Numbered from the stretch's first letter, positions 1 to 6,307 are shown. The stretch is DNA of 6,593 nt from Hyphomicrobiales bacterium (GCA_028290345.1 JAQGKB010000346.1:1-6593), one strand, 5' to 3'. The notes: generated by a model from the sequence alone, not told the origin. Numbers and translations are program-made.

Positions 1-54
1 GAGGCGTCGCCCGATGTCTTCGCCTATCACAAGTGTGACTACTGGAACGGCTAA
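1..54 (+). CDS. C-terminal end of an unidentified protein (partial)
   Basis: Frame 1 is open from the window edge to a TAA at 52-54 and encodes 17 residues ending in AYHKCDYWNG. The stop lies 21 nt before the start of the ThuA-like gene on the same strand, so the two are probably in one operon. The piece is too short to assign to a family. A Gfo/Idh/MocA-type oxidoreductase would be a common partner of a ThuA-like protein, but nothing visible here proves it. Confidence 0.6.
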   Translation, partial: EASPDVFAYHKCDYWNG

Positions 55-62
55 CCGCTATT

Positions 63-69
63 GGGGGAG
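63..69 (+). promoter_or_regulatory. Shine-Dalgarno site that sets the ThuA-like start at TTG 76
   Basis: GGGGGAG lies 6 nt before TTG at 76-78. An earlier in-frame TTG at 61 would place this purine run inside the coding region and has no good ribosome site of its own. The start at 76 gives MRKALIVWGG, which begins right at the first beta strand, as expected for ThuA-like proteins. Confidence 0.7.
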
Positions 70-75
70 AACAAA

Positions 76-726
76 TTGCGCAAAGCCTTGATCGTCTGGG
101 GCGGCTGGCCGGGGCATGAACCGGAAGCCGGCGCCAAGATCGTTGCCGGCATGCTGGAGGAAGACGGCTTTGCCGTCACAGTGACCAATGACTACGCAGC
201 CTTCGGCTCGCCGGATCTGGGCGACAACAGCCTGATCGTCCCGGTGATCACCAGCGACGAGATGGATCGGGCCTTCGCCGATAATCTGGTCGCTGCAGTG
301 CGCGCCGGCACCGGTCTTGCCGGTTACCACGGCGGCCTTGCCACCTCGTTCCGCAACCTCGTGGCGTTCCATTATCTGACGGGCGTGCAGTGGGTCGCCC
401 ACCCCGGCGACATCATCGATTTCCGAGTCAACGTCGAAAAGCCGGACGATCCGATCATGGCCGGCATTGGCGATTTCGACTACCACTCGGAGCAATACTA
501 TCTGCACTTCGACCCCTCGATCGAAGTGCTCGCGTCGACGACCTTCAGCGGCGCGCATGATCCGGTCACTGAGGGCGTGAAGATGCCGGTAGTGTTCAAG
601 CGCCGGTTCGGAAAGGGCCGAGTGTTTTATACCGCGCTCGGCCACGTGGTGGCGGAGTTCGAGAACCCGCAGATGCGTACCATCCTGCGCCGCGGCCTCA
701 ATTGGGCGGCACGGGAGGGGGCGTGA
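76..726 (+). CDS. ThuA-like domain protein (trehalose-utilisation family)
   Basis: A 216-residue cytosolic protein without signal peptide or membrane segment. It fills essentially the whole ThuA-like fold, a flavodoxin/class I glutamine-amidotransferase-like domain. Visible hallmarks are VWGGWPGHEP (residues 7-16), GYHGG at the nucleophile-elbow position (83-87), SEQYYLHFDP (138-147) and GKGRVFYTALGH (179-190). The elbow has His-Gly rather than the Cys of true amidotransferases, so glutaminase activity is not expected. In rhizobia, ThuA works with the dehydrogenase ThuB in catabolism of trehalose and related disaccharides through 3-keto sugars; the precise reaction of this paralogue is unknown. 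It follows another + strand gene by 21 nt and converges on the sugar-transporter operon. The start is TTG at 76, chosen from the ribosome site at 63-69. The family call is firm; a specific trehalose role is not established. Confidence 0.88.
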   Translation: MRKALIVWGGWPGHEPEAGAKIVAGMLEEDGFAVTVTNDYAAFGSPDLGDNSLIVPVITSDEMDRAFADNLVAAVRAGTGLAGYHGGLATSFRNLVAFHYLTGVQWVAHPGDIIDFRVNVEKPDDPIMAGIGDFDYHSEQYYLHFDPSIEVLASTTFSGAHDPVTEGVKMPVVFKRRFGKGRVFYTALGHVVAEFENPQMRTILRRGLNWAAREGA

Positions 727-736
727 TCCCCCTCCC
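713..736. terminator. Convergent-gene hairpin spanning the thuA-like stop codon
   Basis: GGGAGGGGG (713-721) is perfectly complementary to CCCCCTCCC (728-736), giving a 9-bp G/C-rich stem with a 6-nt loop, CGTGAT, that carries the TGA stop. It sits between two convergent genes; the - strand SDR stops 10 nt away at 746. The position and symmetry suggest termination or 3'-end protection for both transcripts. Neither strand has a U-tract after the stem, so it is not a textbook intrinsic terminator. Confidence 0.5.
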
Positions 737-745
737 TCGCAGCCG

Positions 746-1555
746 TCAGCCCGGGAACAGCGTCAGCCCGCCGTCGACGCGCAACACCTGACCGTTGATG
801 AATTTTGCGCGCGGCCCGGCGAGGAACGCCACCGCGTCGGCAATCTCGTCCGGCTCGGCATAGCGCACCAGGGATTTGCCCGACGAATCCATCTTCACCG
901 GATCGACGACGCGTGTCGCCTGGAAGCGCGCGCTCTTGGTCGGGCCGGGGCTGACTGCATTGATGCGCACGCCTTCGGTCAAAAGCTCCTTGGCGAGGCA
1001 CCGGGTATAGTGCACCACCGCCGCCTTCAGCGTCGAATAGACCACTTCGGGCGAGCAGCCCATGTGCGCCGCCGCAGAGGCGATATTGATCACCGAGCCG
1101 GTGCCCGCCTTGACCATCGCCGGCACGAACGCCTGGCACATCAGCATGGTGCCGATCAGGTTGTTGTTTGTCAAAACCTGGATGTCCTCGAACGACACGT
1201 TGAGCGCATTGTTCGGGTTGGGCTTGTTGCCTGAAGCGCCGATATCGCCGCCGGCGCAATTGACCAGGATATCGACATGGCCGAGCTTGGCGTTGATCTC
1301 CTCTTTCATCTTCGCTACCGCGGCCGGATCGCCGATATTGCCGGTGACGGCGACGGTGCGCACGCCAAAACTCTCCATCTGCTTGGCGACTTCGCCAAGG
1401 TTGGCGGCTTCGCCATATTTGGCGGTTGCCTCCCAGCTGAGGTCATGGATGGCGACGTCGGCGCCCAGTTCCGCCAATTTTCGCGCCATGACATTGCCCA
1501 GCCCGCGTCCCGACCCGGTGACGAAGGCGATCTTGCCGCTCAGTTCCTTGCTCAT
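746..1555 (-). CDS. SDR-family NAD(P)-dependent oxidoreductase
   Basis: A 269-residue classical short-chain dehydrogenase. It has the Rossmann motif TGSGRGLG (13-20), an acidic D38 at the end of beta 2 favouring NAD over NADP, NCAG (99-102), the Asn cluster 130-132, catalytic S160, and Y173 and K177 in YSTLK. The C-terminal GQVLRVDGG segment (255-263) is also typical. Compared with usual SDRs there is an insertion of roughly 6-8 residues, rich in Asn, Pro and Gly, after NCAG (about 103-119), near the substrate pocket. The ATG is preceded by GAGGAGA (1566-1560) that overlaps the stop of the upstream isomerase-like gene, so translation is probably coupled. It is the last gene of the transporter operon, so a sugar or sugar-acid alcohol is the likely substrate. 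Generic labels such as gluconate 5-dehydrogenase or 3-oxoacyl-ACP reductase cannot be told apart by sequence alone. Confidence 0.9.
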   Translation of the reverse strand: MSKELSGKIAFVTGSGRGLGNVMARKLAELGADVAIHDLSWEATAKYGEAANLGEVAKQMESFGVRTVAVTGNIGDPAAVAKMKEEINAKLGHVDILVNCAGGDIGASGNKPNPNNALNVSFEDIQVLTNNNLIGTMLMCQAFVPAMVKAGTGSVINIASAAAHMGCSPEVVYSTLKAAVVHYTRCLAKELLTEGVRINAVSPGPTKSARFQATRVVDPVKMDSSGKSLVRYAEPDEIADAVAFLAGPRAKFINGQVLRVDGGLTLFPG

Positions 1556-1564
1556 AGTCTCTCC

Positions 1565-2545
1565 TCACATAATGCCGATGGATTTCATGTTCGCGGCGCT
1601 GCGCCGGATCATGTCGAGTTCGTATTGGGCCACTTCGCCATCCGCGCCGTGCTCCCACGGCGTGCGGTAATCCGCATCATCCGGCAGCCGGTTGCGCTTC
1701 GCCGCCAATAGGCAGGCGGCAAGATCCTCCGCCGATTTCGGGGCATAGCCCTTCCACCAATCGGCCGTCAGCAGTTTCACGTGGCGCACATCGAGCGCGC
1801 CCGGCTCGAGCACGGCGGGCAGGGTCGTGTGGAATTGACCGAGAATGGCCACCAGCTCTGGAAACGGCACCGCGCCATCGCCAATGGCGCAGCGCACCAG
1901 CCGAAAACCGTCGTCGGTCGCCTGCACCCGATAATCCTTGAGGTGCACGTGCCGCACATAGGGCGCGATCACCCGGGTGAAATCCAGCGGCGCCTCGGCG
2001 ACGGGAAAGGTATTGCCGGTATCGAAGACGATGCGCACCGCGTGCCCGAATTCCTCGCAGAAGCCGACCAACTCGCGGCTGGTGAAATCCTGGTGGTTTT
2101 CGATGACGATGGTCAGCCCGTGTTCAGCGGCCCTCGGCGCATAGAGCCCGAGCTTGCTGCGCACGCTCGCCAGCAACTCGAACCAGTGCTGCCCCGCCGC
2201 ATGCCTCTCGCCACAAAGGATCGGCGTCAGCGCCACGCGGATGAGCTTTGCATTCAACGCCAGCGCGGCACGGATGCACAAATCCATATCGCCGTGCTGC
2301 AGGCCCGAACTGATCACCGGAGTCATCCCCAGCCCCTCGAGCCGGTCGCGTAGGGCCGCAAGATCGGCGTCGGTCATCTTGCCGAGCCAGCCTTCCCAGA
2401 TCTCCAGCGTCTTGCCGCCGAGTTCTTCCGCCAGCGCGATGAAGCCTTCCAGCCCCTTGCCGTCCGAATTGGCGCGCGGCGTGCCGGCACCCTGCAGCCC
2501 AAGATAATAGGTCAACCCGTAAGGGTTCAGTCCGACTTGCAGCAC
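1565..2545 (-). CDS. Sugar isomerase/epimerase-like TIM-barrel protein (xylose isomerase-like)
   Basis: A 326-residue cytosolic protein of the xylose isomerase-like / AP endonuclease 2 superfamily. The four expected metal ligands are visible: E149 in IENHQDF, D175 in FDTGNTF, H201 in HVHLKDY and E247 in LEPGA. Their spacing is close to that of D-tagatose 3-epimerase (E152, D185, H211, E246), where the two Glu residues are also catalytic. A GDGAVPF motif (222-228) precedes helix 7. About 80 residues follow E247, longer than in compact epimerases. The family includes epimerases, isomerases, dehydratases and enzymes acting on 3-keto-glycosides, so the reaction is open. The start is GTG at 2545, supported by GGGAGG 6 nt upstream. 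It sits between two SDR genes, with gaps of 12 and 9 nt, in the sugar operon. With no kinase in the cluster, a non-phosphorylated substrate seems more likely than a sugar phosphate. Confidence 0.87.
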   Translation of the reverse strand: MLQVGLNPYGLTYYLGLQGAGTPRANSDGKGLEGFIALAEELGGKTLEIWEGWLGKMTDADLAALRDRLEGLGMTPVISSGLQHGDMDLCIRAALALNAKLIRVALTPILCGERHAAGQHWFELLASVRSKLGLYAPRAAEHGLTIVIENHQDFTSRELVGFCEEFGHAVRIVFDTGNTFPVAEAPLDFTRVIAPYVRHVHLKDYRVQATDDGFRLVRCAIGDGAVPFPELVAILGQFHTTLPAVLEPGALDVRHVKLLTADWWKGYAPKSAEDLAACLLAAKRNRLPDDADYRTPWEHGADGEVAQYELDMIRRSAANMKSIGIM

Positions 2546-2551
2546 TTGTTG

Positions 2552-2557
2552 CCTCCC
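2552..2557 (-). promoter_or_regulatory. Shine-Dalgarno site supporting the GTG start of the TIM-barrel gene
   Basis: On the - strand GGGAGG follows directly, after one base, the TAA stop of the aldose dehydrogenase gene and lies 6 nt before GTG at 2545-2543. No in-frame ATG lies nearby, and the protein begins MLQVGLNPYG, a normal first strand for this barrel. Confidence 0.75.
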
Positions 2558-3322
2558 TTACAGCAGCCCGCCATCGACGATGATCGATTGCTTGGTGATC
2601 ATCTGGCTATCATCGGCCGCGAGGAACAGCGCCGTGCGGGCAATCTCCTCCCCGAGCAGCACTTTCTTGATGGTCTGGCGTTGCACCACCGCATCGACCG
2701 AGCCGGGCTCGCTGAACCATAGCTGCAACTGCCGCTCGGTGATTACCGCCCCGGGCTCGATGGCGTTGACGCGGATATTGTCGTCCCCATAGGCCCGCGC
2801 CAGACTCAGCGTCATGCCCAGCACCCCGGCCTTGGCAGTGGCATAGACCGCCATCCGCGCCCCGCCGCCGCGCCAGGAGATCGACGAGAGGTTGATGATC
2901 GAGCCGCCGCCGAGCTGCCGCATCTGGGGATGCACCGCCTGCGCGGCGAAGAATTGGTGCTTGAGATTGACCGCCTGGGTGCGATCCCAATAGGCCTCGG
3001 TCACCTCGTCCACCCGGTGCCGGTCGTCATTGGCGGCGTTGTTGACCAACACACCGATCGGTCCGAGCCGGCGGCCGATTTCGTCGATGCGGGCCTGTAG
3101 CCCTGCGGTATCGGTCACATCGCAGCGGAGGAACAGCGGGCTGTGCTGGGCTCCGCTCAACTCTGCCACCAGCGCCTCGCCGGCCGTGACCTGGATATCG
3201 AGAAAGGCGACTTTGCTGCCATTTGCTGCGAAGGCGCGGACCATGTCCGCTCCGATGCCCGAGGCGCCGCCGGTTACAAGAACGACGCGGCCCACAAGGC
3301 TGGGATATTGTGCAAAATTCAT
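2558..3322 (-). CDS. XylB-like aldose 1-dehydrogenase (SDR family)
   Basis: A 254-residue classical SDR with TGGASGIG (17-24), acidic D42 after beta 2 (NAD preference), NNAANDDRH (94-102), N119, catalytic S147, Y160 and K164, and a C-terminal DGGLL. The NDDRH segment, AYWD (110-113), VNLKH (118-122) and INLSSISW (143-150) match, from memory, the group containing Caulobacter D-xylose 1-dehydrogenase XylB and related galactose/arabinose dehydrogenases. These enzymes oxidise free aldoses at C1 to lactones, the entry to non-phosphorylative pathways. Whether xylose, galactose, glucose, arabinose or fucose is used cannot be told. The gene follows the ATPase gene by 15 nt and precedes the TIM-barrel gene by 12 nt. 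The N-terminus (MNFAQYPSLVGR) aligns with XylB, supporting this ATG although its ribosome site is distant. No lactonase or sugar-acid dehydratase is present in the window. Confidence 0.9.
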   Translation of the reverse strand: MNFAQYPSLVGRVVLVTGGASGIGADMVRAFAANGSKVAFLDIQVTAGEALVAELSGAQHSPLFLRCDVTDTAGLQARIDEIGRRLGPIGVLVNNAANDDRHRVDEVTEAYWDRTQAVNLKHQFFAAQAVHPQMRQLGGGSIINLSSISWRGGGARMAVYATAKAGVLGMTLSLARAYGDDNIRVNAIEPGAVITERQLQLWFSEPGSVDAVVQRQTIKKVLLGEEIARTALFLAADDSQMITKQSIIVDGGLL

Positions 3323-3334
3323 AGAAAACCGAAA

Positions 3335-3339
3335 TCCTC
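3335..3339 (-). promoter_or_regulatory. Distant Shine-Dalgarno-like site before the aldose dehydrogenase
   Basis: GAGGA overlaps the TGA stop of the ATPase gene and is 12 nt before the dehydrogenase ATG at 3322, longer than the usual 5-9 nt. The intervening stretch is U-rich with no better site. Initiation may depend on coupling to the end of the ATPase gene or be weak. Confidence 0.4.
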
Positions 3340-4447
3340 AGATTAATTGCCTGGTCGCCGGATCGAACAGGCATGCATGCGCCATGTCCACCCCCAGCAG
3401 AATTTCCTCGCCCATGCTGGGCGCCTCGTCCGGATCGAAGCGGCCGACGATTTCGAGGTCGCCCAGCCGCATCACCGCGATGGTTTCCGCCCCGGTCGGC
3501 TCGACCAGTTCCACCGGCGCGTGCAGTGACACCATGCCGGGCTTTTGTGCCCGCGCCTCCGGATCGTAGCGGCTCAGATGCTCGGGCCGGATGCCCAGGA
3601 TCACCTGCTTGCTGGTCGCCCGCGACGCGACGTTGTCGAAAAGCGCCAGCGTTGCCGTCTCGCCGTCGGCCAGCTTGATCGTCAGAGCCGGCTTGCCGCC
3701 TTCGGTGGTCAGTTCCGCTGGAATGAAATTCATCGCCGGAGAACCCATGAAGCCGGCGACAAACATGTTGGCCGGGTGGTCATAAATCCGCTGCGGCTCG
3801 TCGAATTGCTGCACGCTGCCCTGATGCATTACCGCGATGCGCGAGGCGAGCGTCATCGCCTCGACTTGGTCGTGGGTGACATAGACCGTGGTCTTGCCAA
3901 CCCGGTGATGTAGCTTCTTGATCTCGGTGCGCATATCGACGCGAAGCTTGGCATCGAGGTTGGACAGCGGCTCGTCGAAGAGGAACAGTTTTGGGTCGCG
4001 CACCAGCGCCCGCCCCATGGCCACGCGCTGCCGCTGGCCGCCCGAAAGCTGTCCCGGCTTACGCTTCAGCAGCGCCTCGATCTGCAGCAGCGCCGCGACG
4101 CGGGCCAGCGTTGCCTCCTGCTCGGGCCTCGGCACCTTGCGGCTTTCCATGCCGAACAGCATGTTCTCGCGCACCGTCATCGTCGGGTAGAGCGCATAGG
4201 ACTGGAACACCATGGCGATATCGCGATCCTTCGGCGCCACCGAATTCACCAGCCGTTCGCCGATGCGGATTTCCCCGGAGGTGACGCTTTCCAGCCCCGC
4301 GATCATCGCTAGAAGAGTGGATTTTCCGCAGCCGGAAGGACCGACGAGGGCGACGAACTCGCCATTCCGTGCCTCTAGGTCGATGCCTTTGAGCACCTCC
4401 ACGGCACCGAAACTCTTGCGCAGATTATGGACGGTCAGAGCAGACAT
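3338..4447 (-). CDS. Sugar ABC transporter ATP-binding protein (MalK/UgpC type)
   Basis: A 369-residue cytoplasmic ATPase that powers sugar import by the two permeases encoded just upstream. All nucleotide-binding elements are present: Walker A GPSGCGKST (36-44), Q-loop Q82 in VFQSYALYP, signature LSGGQ (134-138), Walker B LFLFDE with D158 and E159, a D-loop with SNLD, and switch H192 in VTHD. FMGSPAMNF (233-241) marks the change to the C-terminal TOBE/MalK regulatory domain, which has GIRPEHL (285-291) and PTGAE (317-321). Length and layout are normal for MalK/UgpC/MsmX-type CUT1 ATPases. The start is ATG 4447 with GAGG 5 nt upstream; an in-frame TTG just before it is too close to that site. 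The gene follows the MalG-type permease by 10 nt. Such ATPases can serve several transporters, so specificity comes from the partners. Confidence 0.96.
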   Translation of the reverse strand: MSALTVHNLRKSFGAVEVLKGIDLEARNGEFVALVGPSGCGKSTLLAMIAGLESVTSGEIRIGERLVNSVAPKDRDIAMVFQSYALYPTMTVRENMLFGMESRKVPRPEQEATLARVAALLQIEALLKRKPGQLSGGQRQRVAMGRALVRDPKLFLFDEPLSNLDAKLRVDMRTEIKKLHHRVGKTTVYVTHDQVEAMTLASRIAVMHQGSVQQFDEPQRIYDHPANMFVAGFMGSPAMNFIPAELTTEGGKPALTIKLADGETATLALFDNVASRATSKQVILGIRPEHLSRYDPEARAQKPGMVSLHAPVELVEPTGAETIAVMRLGDLEIVGRFDPDEAPSMGEEILLGVDMAHACLFDPATRQLI

Positions 4448-4452
4448 CAAAA

Positions 4453-4456
4453 CCTC
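4453..4456 (-). promoter_or_regulatory. Shine-Dalgarno site that sets the ATPase start at 4447
   Basis: On the - strand GAGG lies 5 nt before ATG 4447-4445. The adjacent in-frame TTG at 4450 would leave only 2 nt of spacing, so ATG is preferred and the protein begins MSALTVHNLRK. Confidence 0.65.
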
Positions 4457-4457
4457 A

Positions 4458-5360
4458 TCATTTGATCGCGCCTTGCGTCAGGCCGCGCACGAAGTACTTG
4501 CCGCCCAGGAGATAGACGAGCAGCGGGGGCAGGGCGCCGATCAGCACGGCTGCACTCATGACGTCATAGACGCGCACATTGGTGCCGTTCGTGCTGAGCG
4601 CGACGAGCGCCGCCGTGATCGGCTGCTCACGCCCCGAGGTGAAGATCACCGCGTAGAGGAACTCGTTCCAGATGCCGGTGAACTGCCAGATCACGGTGAC
4701 GATCAGGATCGGCGGCGACAGTGGCAGGATGATCTTTCTGAAAATCCGCCAGAACCCGGCTCCGTCGATCCGCGCCGCCTTGATCAGGTCGTCCGGGATG
4801 TTGACGTAGAAATTTCGGCAGAACAGCGTCGTGAACGAAATCCCCTGCACGCAGTGGATCAGGATCAGCCCATAGGTAGAGTTGGTCAGGTGCAGAGTTC
4901 CAAGGATGTAGGCCCATGGCATCAGCGCCACCTGACCGGGCATGAACACGCCCAGCATCATGCAGCCGAAGAGGATTTCCGAGCCCCGGAACTTCCACTT
5001 GCTGAGGATATAGCCATTGATCGCCCCGATGGCGGTGGAAATGATGGTGGCCGGGATCGCCAGTTTCAGCGAGTTGAAGAAATTGCCCTGCATGCCGGCG
5101 CAGGTGCCGCCAACGCAATAGGTGCTCCACGCATCCACCCAGGCCTTGAAGGAAAAGCTTCGCGGCCATGCAATCAGCCCGTTCTGTGCGATTTCAGGCA
5201 GTTGGCGGAACGAGTTGAGGATCACTACCACCAATGGCAGCAGGTAGACGATGGCGAAGATCGTCAGCAGTCCATAGATGATGGTGCGCGAGCGGAAATA
5301 GCGGCGGCCGGCAATGGCGGCTTCCGGATCGAGGGCGCGGGTGAGGGCGATATCAGCCAT
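4458..5360 (-). CDS. Sugar ABC transporter permease, MalG type (GtsC-like)
   Basis: A 300-residue inner-membrane protein of the CUT1 family. Six hydrophobic segments are visible, near residues 27-49, 97-119, 129-152, 160-180, 214-238 and 265-288. The EAA loop that docks on the ATPase is at 194-217 (KAARIDGAG, then LPLSPP). The C-terminal GGKYFVRGLTQGAIK is typical of MalG-like subunits. The periplasmic loop after the first helix carries CVGGTC (82-87), a Cys-containing insertion that I associate with glucose/mannose GtsC-type permeases rather than maltose MalG. The start ATG 5360 follows GGGAGGG by 5 nt and overlaps the stop of the preceding permease by 8 nt (ATGGCTGA), indicating coupled translation and equal dosage of the two permeases. 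A longer reading upstream of 5360 has no transporter-like content. The substrate is probably a hexose or a related sugar, by inference. Confidence 0.94.
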   Translation of the reverse strand: MADIALTRALDPEAAIAGRRYFRSRTIIYGLLTIFAIVYLLPLVVVILNSFRQLPEIAQNGLIAWPRSFSFKAWVDAWSTYCVGGTCAGMQGNFFNSLKLAIPATIISTAIGAINGYILSKWKFRGSEILFGCMMLGVFMPGQVALMPWAYILGTLHLTNSTYGLILIHCVQGISFTTLFCRNFYVNIPDDLIKAARIDGAGFWRIFRKIILPLSPPILIVTVIWQFTGIWNEFLYAVIFTSGREQPITAALVALSTNGTNVRVYDVMSAAVLIGALPPLLVYLLGGKYFVRGLTQGAIK

Positions 5361-6285
5361 TTTTACCCTCCCGGCGCTTGCGCCACACCAGCCACAGCGA
5401 ATAGGGCACCAGGACCACGGCAAGCGCCGCAAGGATCATGATCGCAGCCGCAGCGCCCTGCGCGATCTGTCCACGCTGGAACATCAGGTCGTAGACGTAG
5501 ATCGCGGGGAACGTGGTCGCGATGCCCGGCCCGCCATTGGTCAACGCAATCGCCAGATCGAACGTCTTGATGGCGAATTGCAGCAGCACCACCATCACCG
5601 CAAGGAAGATTGGCGCGATGGTCGGCAGTATCACCCGGGCATAGATGCGGAACACCCCCGCGCCATCAATCTGCGCCGCCTTGATGATGTCCTGGTCGAC
5701 CGAGCGGAGCCCGGCGAGGAACAGCGCCATGGCAAAACCCGAGGACTGCCAGATGCCGGTGATCACGATGGCATAGAGCGCCAGGTTGCGATCGGTAGTC
5801 AGCGCGAAGGTGAAATTGCTCCACCCCAGGCTGCGCACGAAGAGCTGGATGCCGGTATCAGGGGTATAGAGCCAGCTCCAGACGGTGCCGGTCACCACGA
5901 ACGATACCGCCAGCGGGTAAAGGAAAATCGTCCGCCAGATCGCCTCGCCGCGCACGCGCTGGTCGATGACGATCGCCAGTAGCAGCCCGACCGCCATGGC
6001 GCCGACGACGTAGAACGCGCTGAAGATGAAGAGGTTGTGGTAGGCGATGTTCCAGCGCGTGTTGGCCCAGAGGTCCGCATAGGGTTTTAGCCCGATGAAC
6101 TTGTAGGTGGGCAGCAGCGAGGAATTGCTGAGCGAAATATAGAGTGTCCAGCCGGTGAAGACGAAGACGTAGATCAACGTAGCCGCCAGCGAAGGCGCCA
6201 GAACCAGGAACGGAACCGCCTGGGCTAGCCTTTCCCGCCATGATGGGCCTGCCGCAGCGGCGCTCGGCTCGAGAACTGATTGCAT
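5353..6285 (-). CDS. Sugar ABC transporter permease, MalF type (GtsB-like)
   Basis: A 310-residue inner-membrane protein that pairs with the MalG-type permease. About six hydrophobic segments are seen, near residues 25-47, 86-107, 117-140, 169-191, 224-247 and 274-300. The EAA loop is at 202-224 (KAAQIDGAG, then LPTIAP), and TNGGPGIAT (249-257) is the usual MalF-type segment. It lacks the large periplasmic P2 domain of enterobacterial MalF, as most CUT1 permeases do. The positively charged tail RKRREGKNG fits a cytoplasmic C-terminus. The start is ATG 6285, with GAGG 7 nt upstream; a TTG three bases earlier is a less likely alternative. It is the second visible gene of the operon, 66 nt after the binding-protein stop, and that gap contains a strong hairpin. 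No specific substrate can be read from this subunit. Confidence 0.94.
   Translation of the reverse strand: MQSVLEPSAAAAGPSWRERLAQAVPFLVLAPSLAATLIYVFVFTGWTLYISLSNSSLLPTYKFIGLKPYADLWANTRWNIAYHNLFIFSAFYVVGAMAVGLLLAIVIDQRVRGEAIWRTIFLYPLAVSFVVTGTVWSWLYTPDTGIQLFVRSLGWSNFTFALTTDRNLALYAIVITGIWQSSGFAMALFLAGLRSVDQDIIKAAQIDGAGVFRIYARVILPTIAPIFLAVMVVLLQFAIKTFDLAIALTNGGPGIATTFPAIYVYDLMFQRGQIAQGAAAAIMILAALAVVLVPYSLWLVWRKRREGKNG
5366..5372 (-). promoter_or_regulatory. Shine-Dalgarno site that sets the MalG-type permease start at 5360
   Basis: On the - strand GGGAGGG lies 5 nt before ATG 5360, inside the 3' end of the preceding permease gene. It supports the 300-residue protein over a version extended upstream by 24 residues, rich in Trp, Arg and Cys, that are the shadow of the other reading frame. 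Confidence 0.8.
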
Positions 6286-6292
6286 CAAGGCA

Positions 6293-6296
6293 CCTC
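6293..6296 (-). promoter_or_regulatory. Shine-Dalgarno site of the MalF-type permease
   Basis: GAGG on the - strand is 7 nt before ATG 6285 and lies 11 nt downstream of the base of the intercistronic hairpin, so the hairpin as drawn leaves it free. It favours the ATG over the TTG at 6288. Confidence 0.55.
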
Positions 6297-6307
6297 GATC
6301 GCTCGCA

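Noticed and set aside
61..75. TTG at 61 as start of the ThuA-like protein
   Set aside because: It would encode the strong purine ribosome site at 63-69 as protein; TTG 76 has ideal spacing and the expected N-terminus.
58..645. Open frame of 195 codons on the - strand opposite the ThuA-like gene
   Set aside because: It is antisense to a gene with clear family motifs, has no ribosome site or domain, and is explained by codon bias.
1277..1711. Open frames on the + strand across the last SDR and the TIM-barrel gene
   Set aside because: They cross the junction of two real genes and show no conserved motif.
1872..1890. 7-bp inverted repeat GCGCCAT/ATGGCGC
   Set aside because: It falls within the codons of the conserved CAIGDGA region of the TIM-barrel protein; a short repeat of this size is expected by chance in GC-rich coding DNA.
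4212..5441. Long + strand open frame (about 409 codons) antisense to the transporter genes
   Set aside because: It lies wholly opposite the clearly real permease and ATPase genes. Its translation is rich in Arg, Gln, Asp and His with no recognisable domain, the usual effect of GC-rich third positions.
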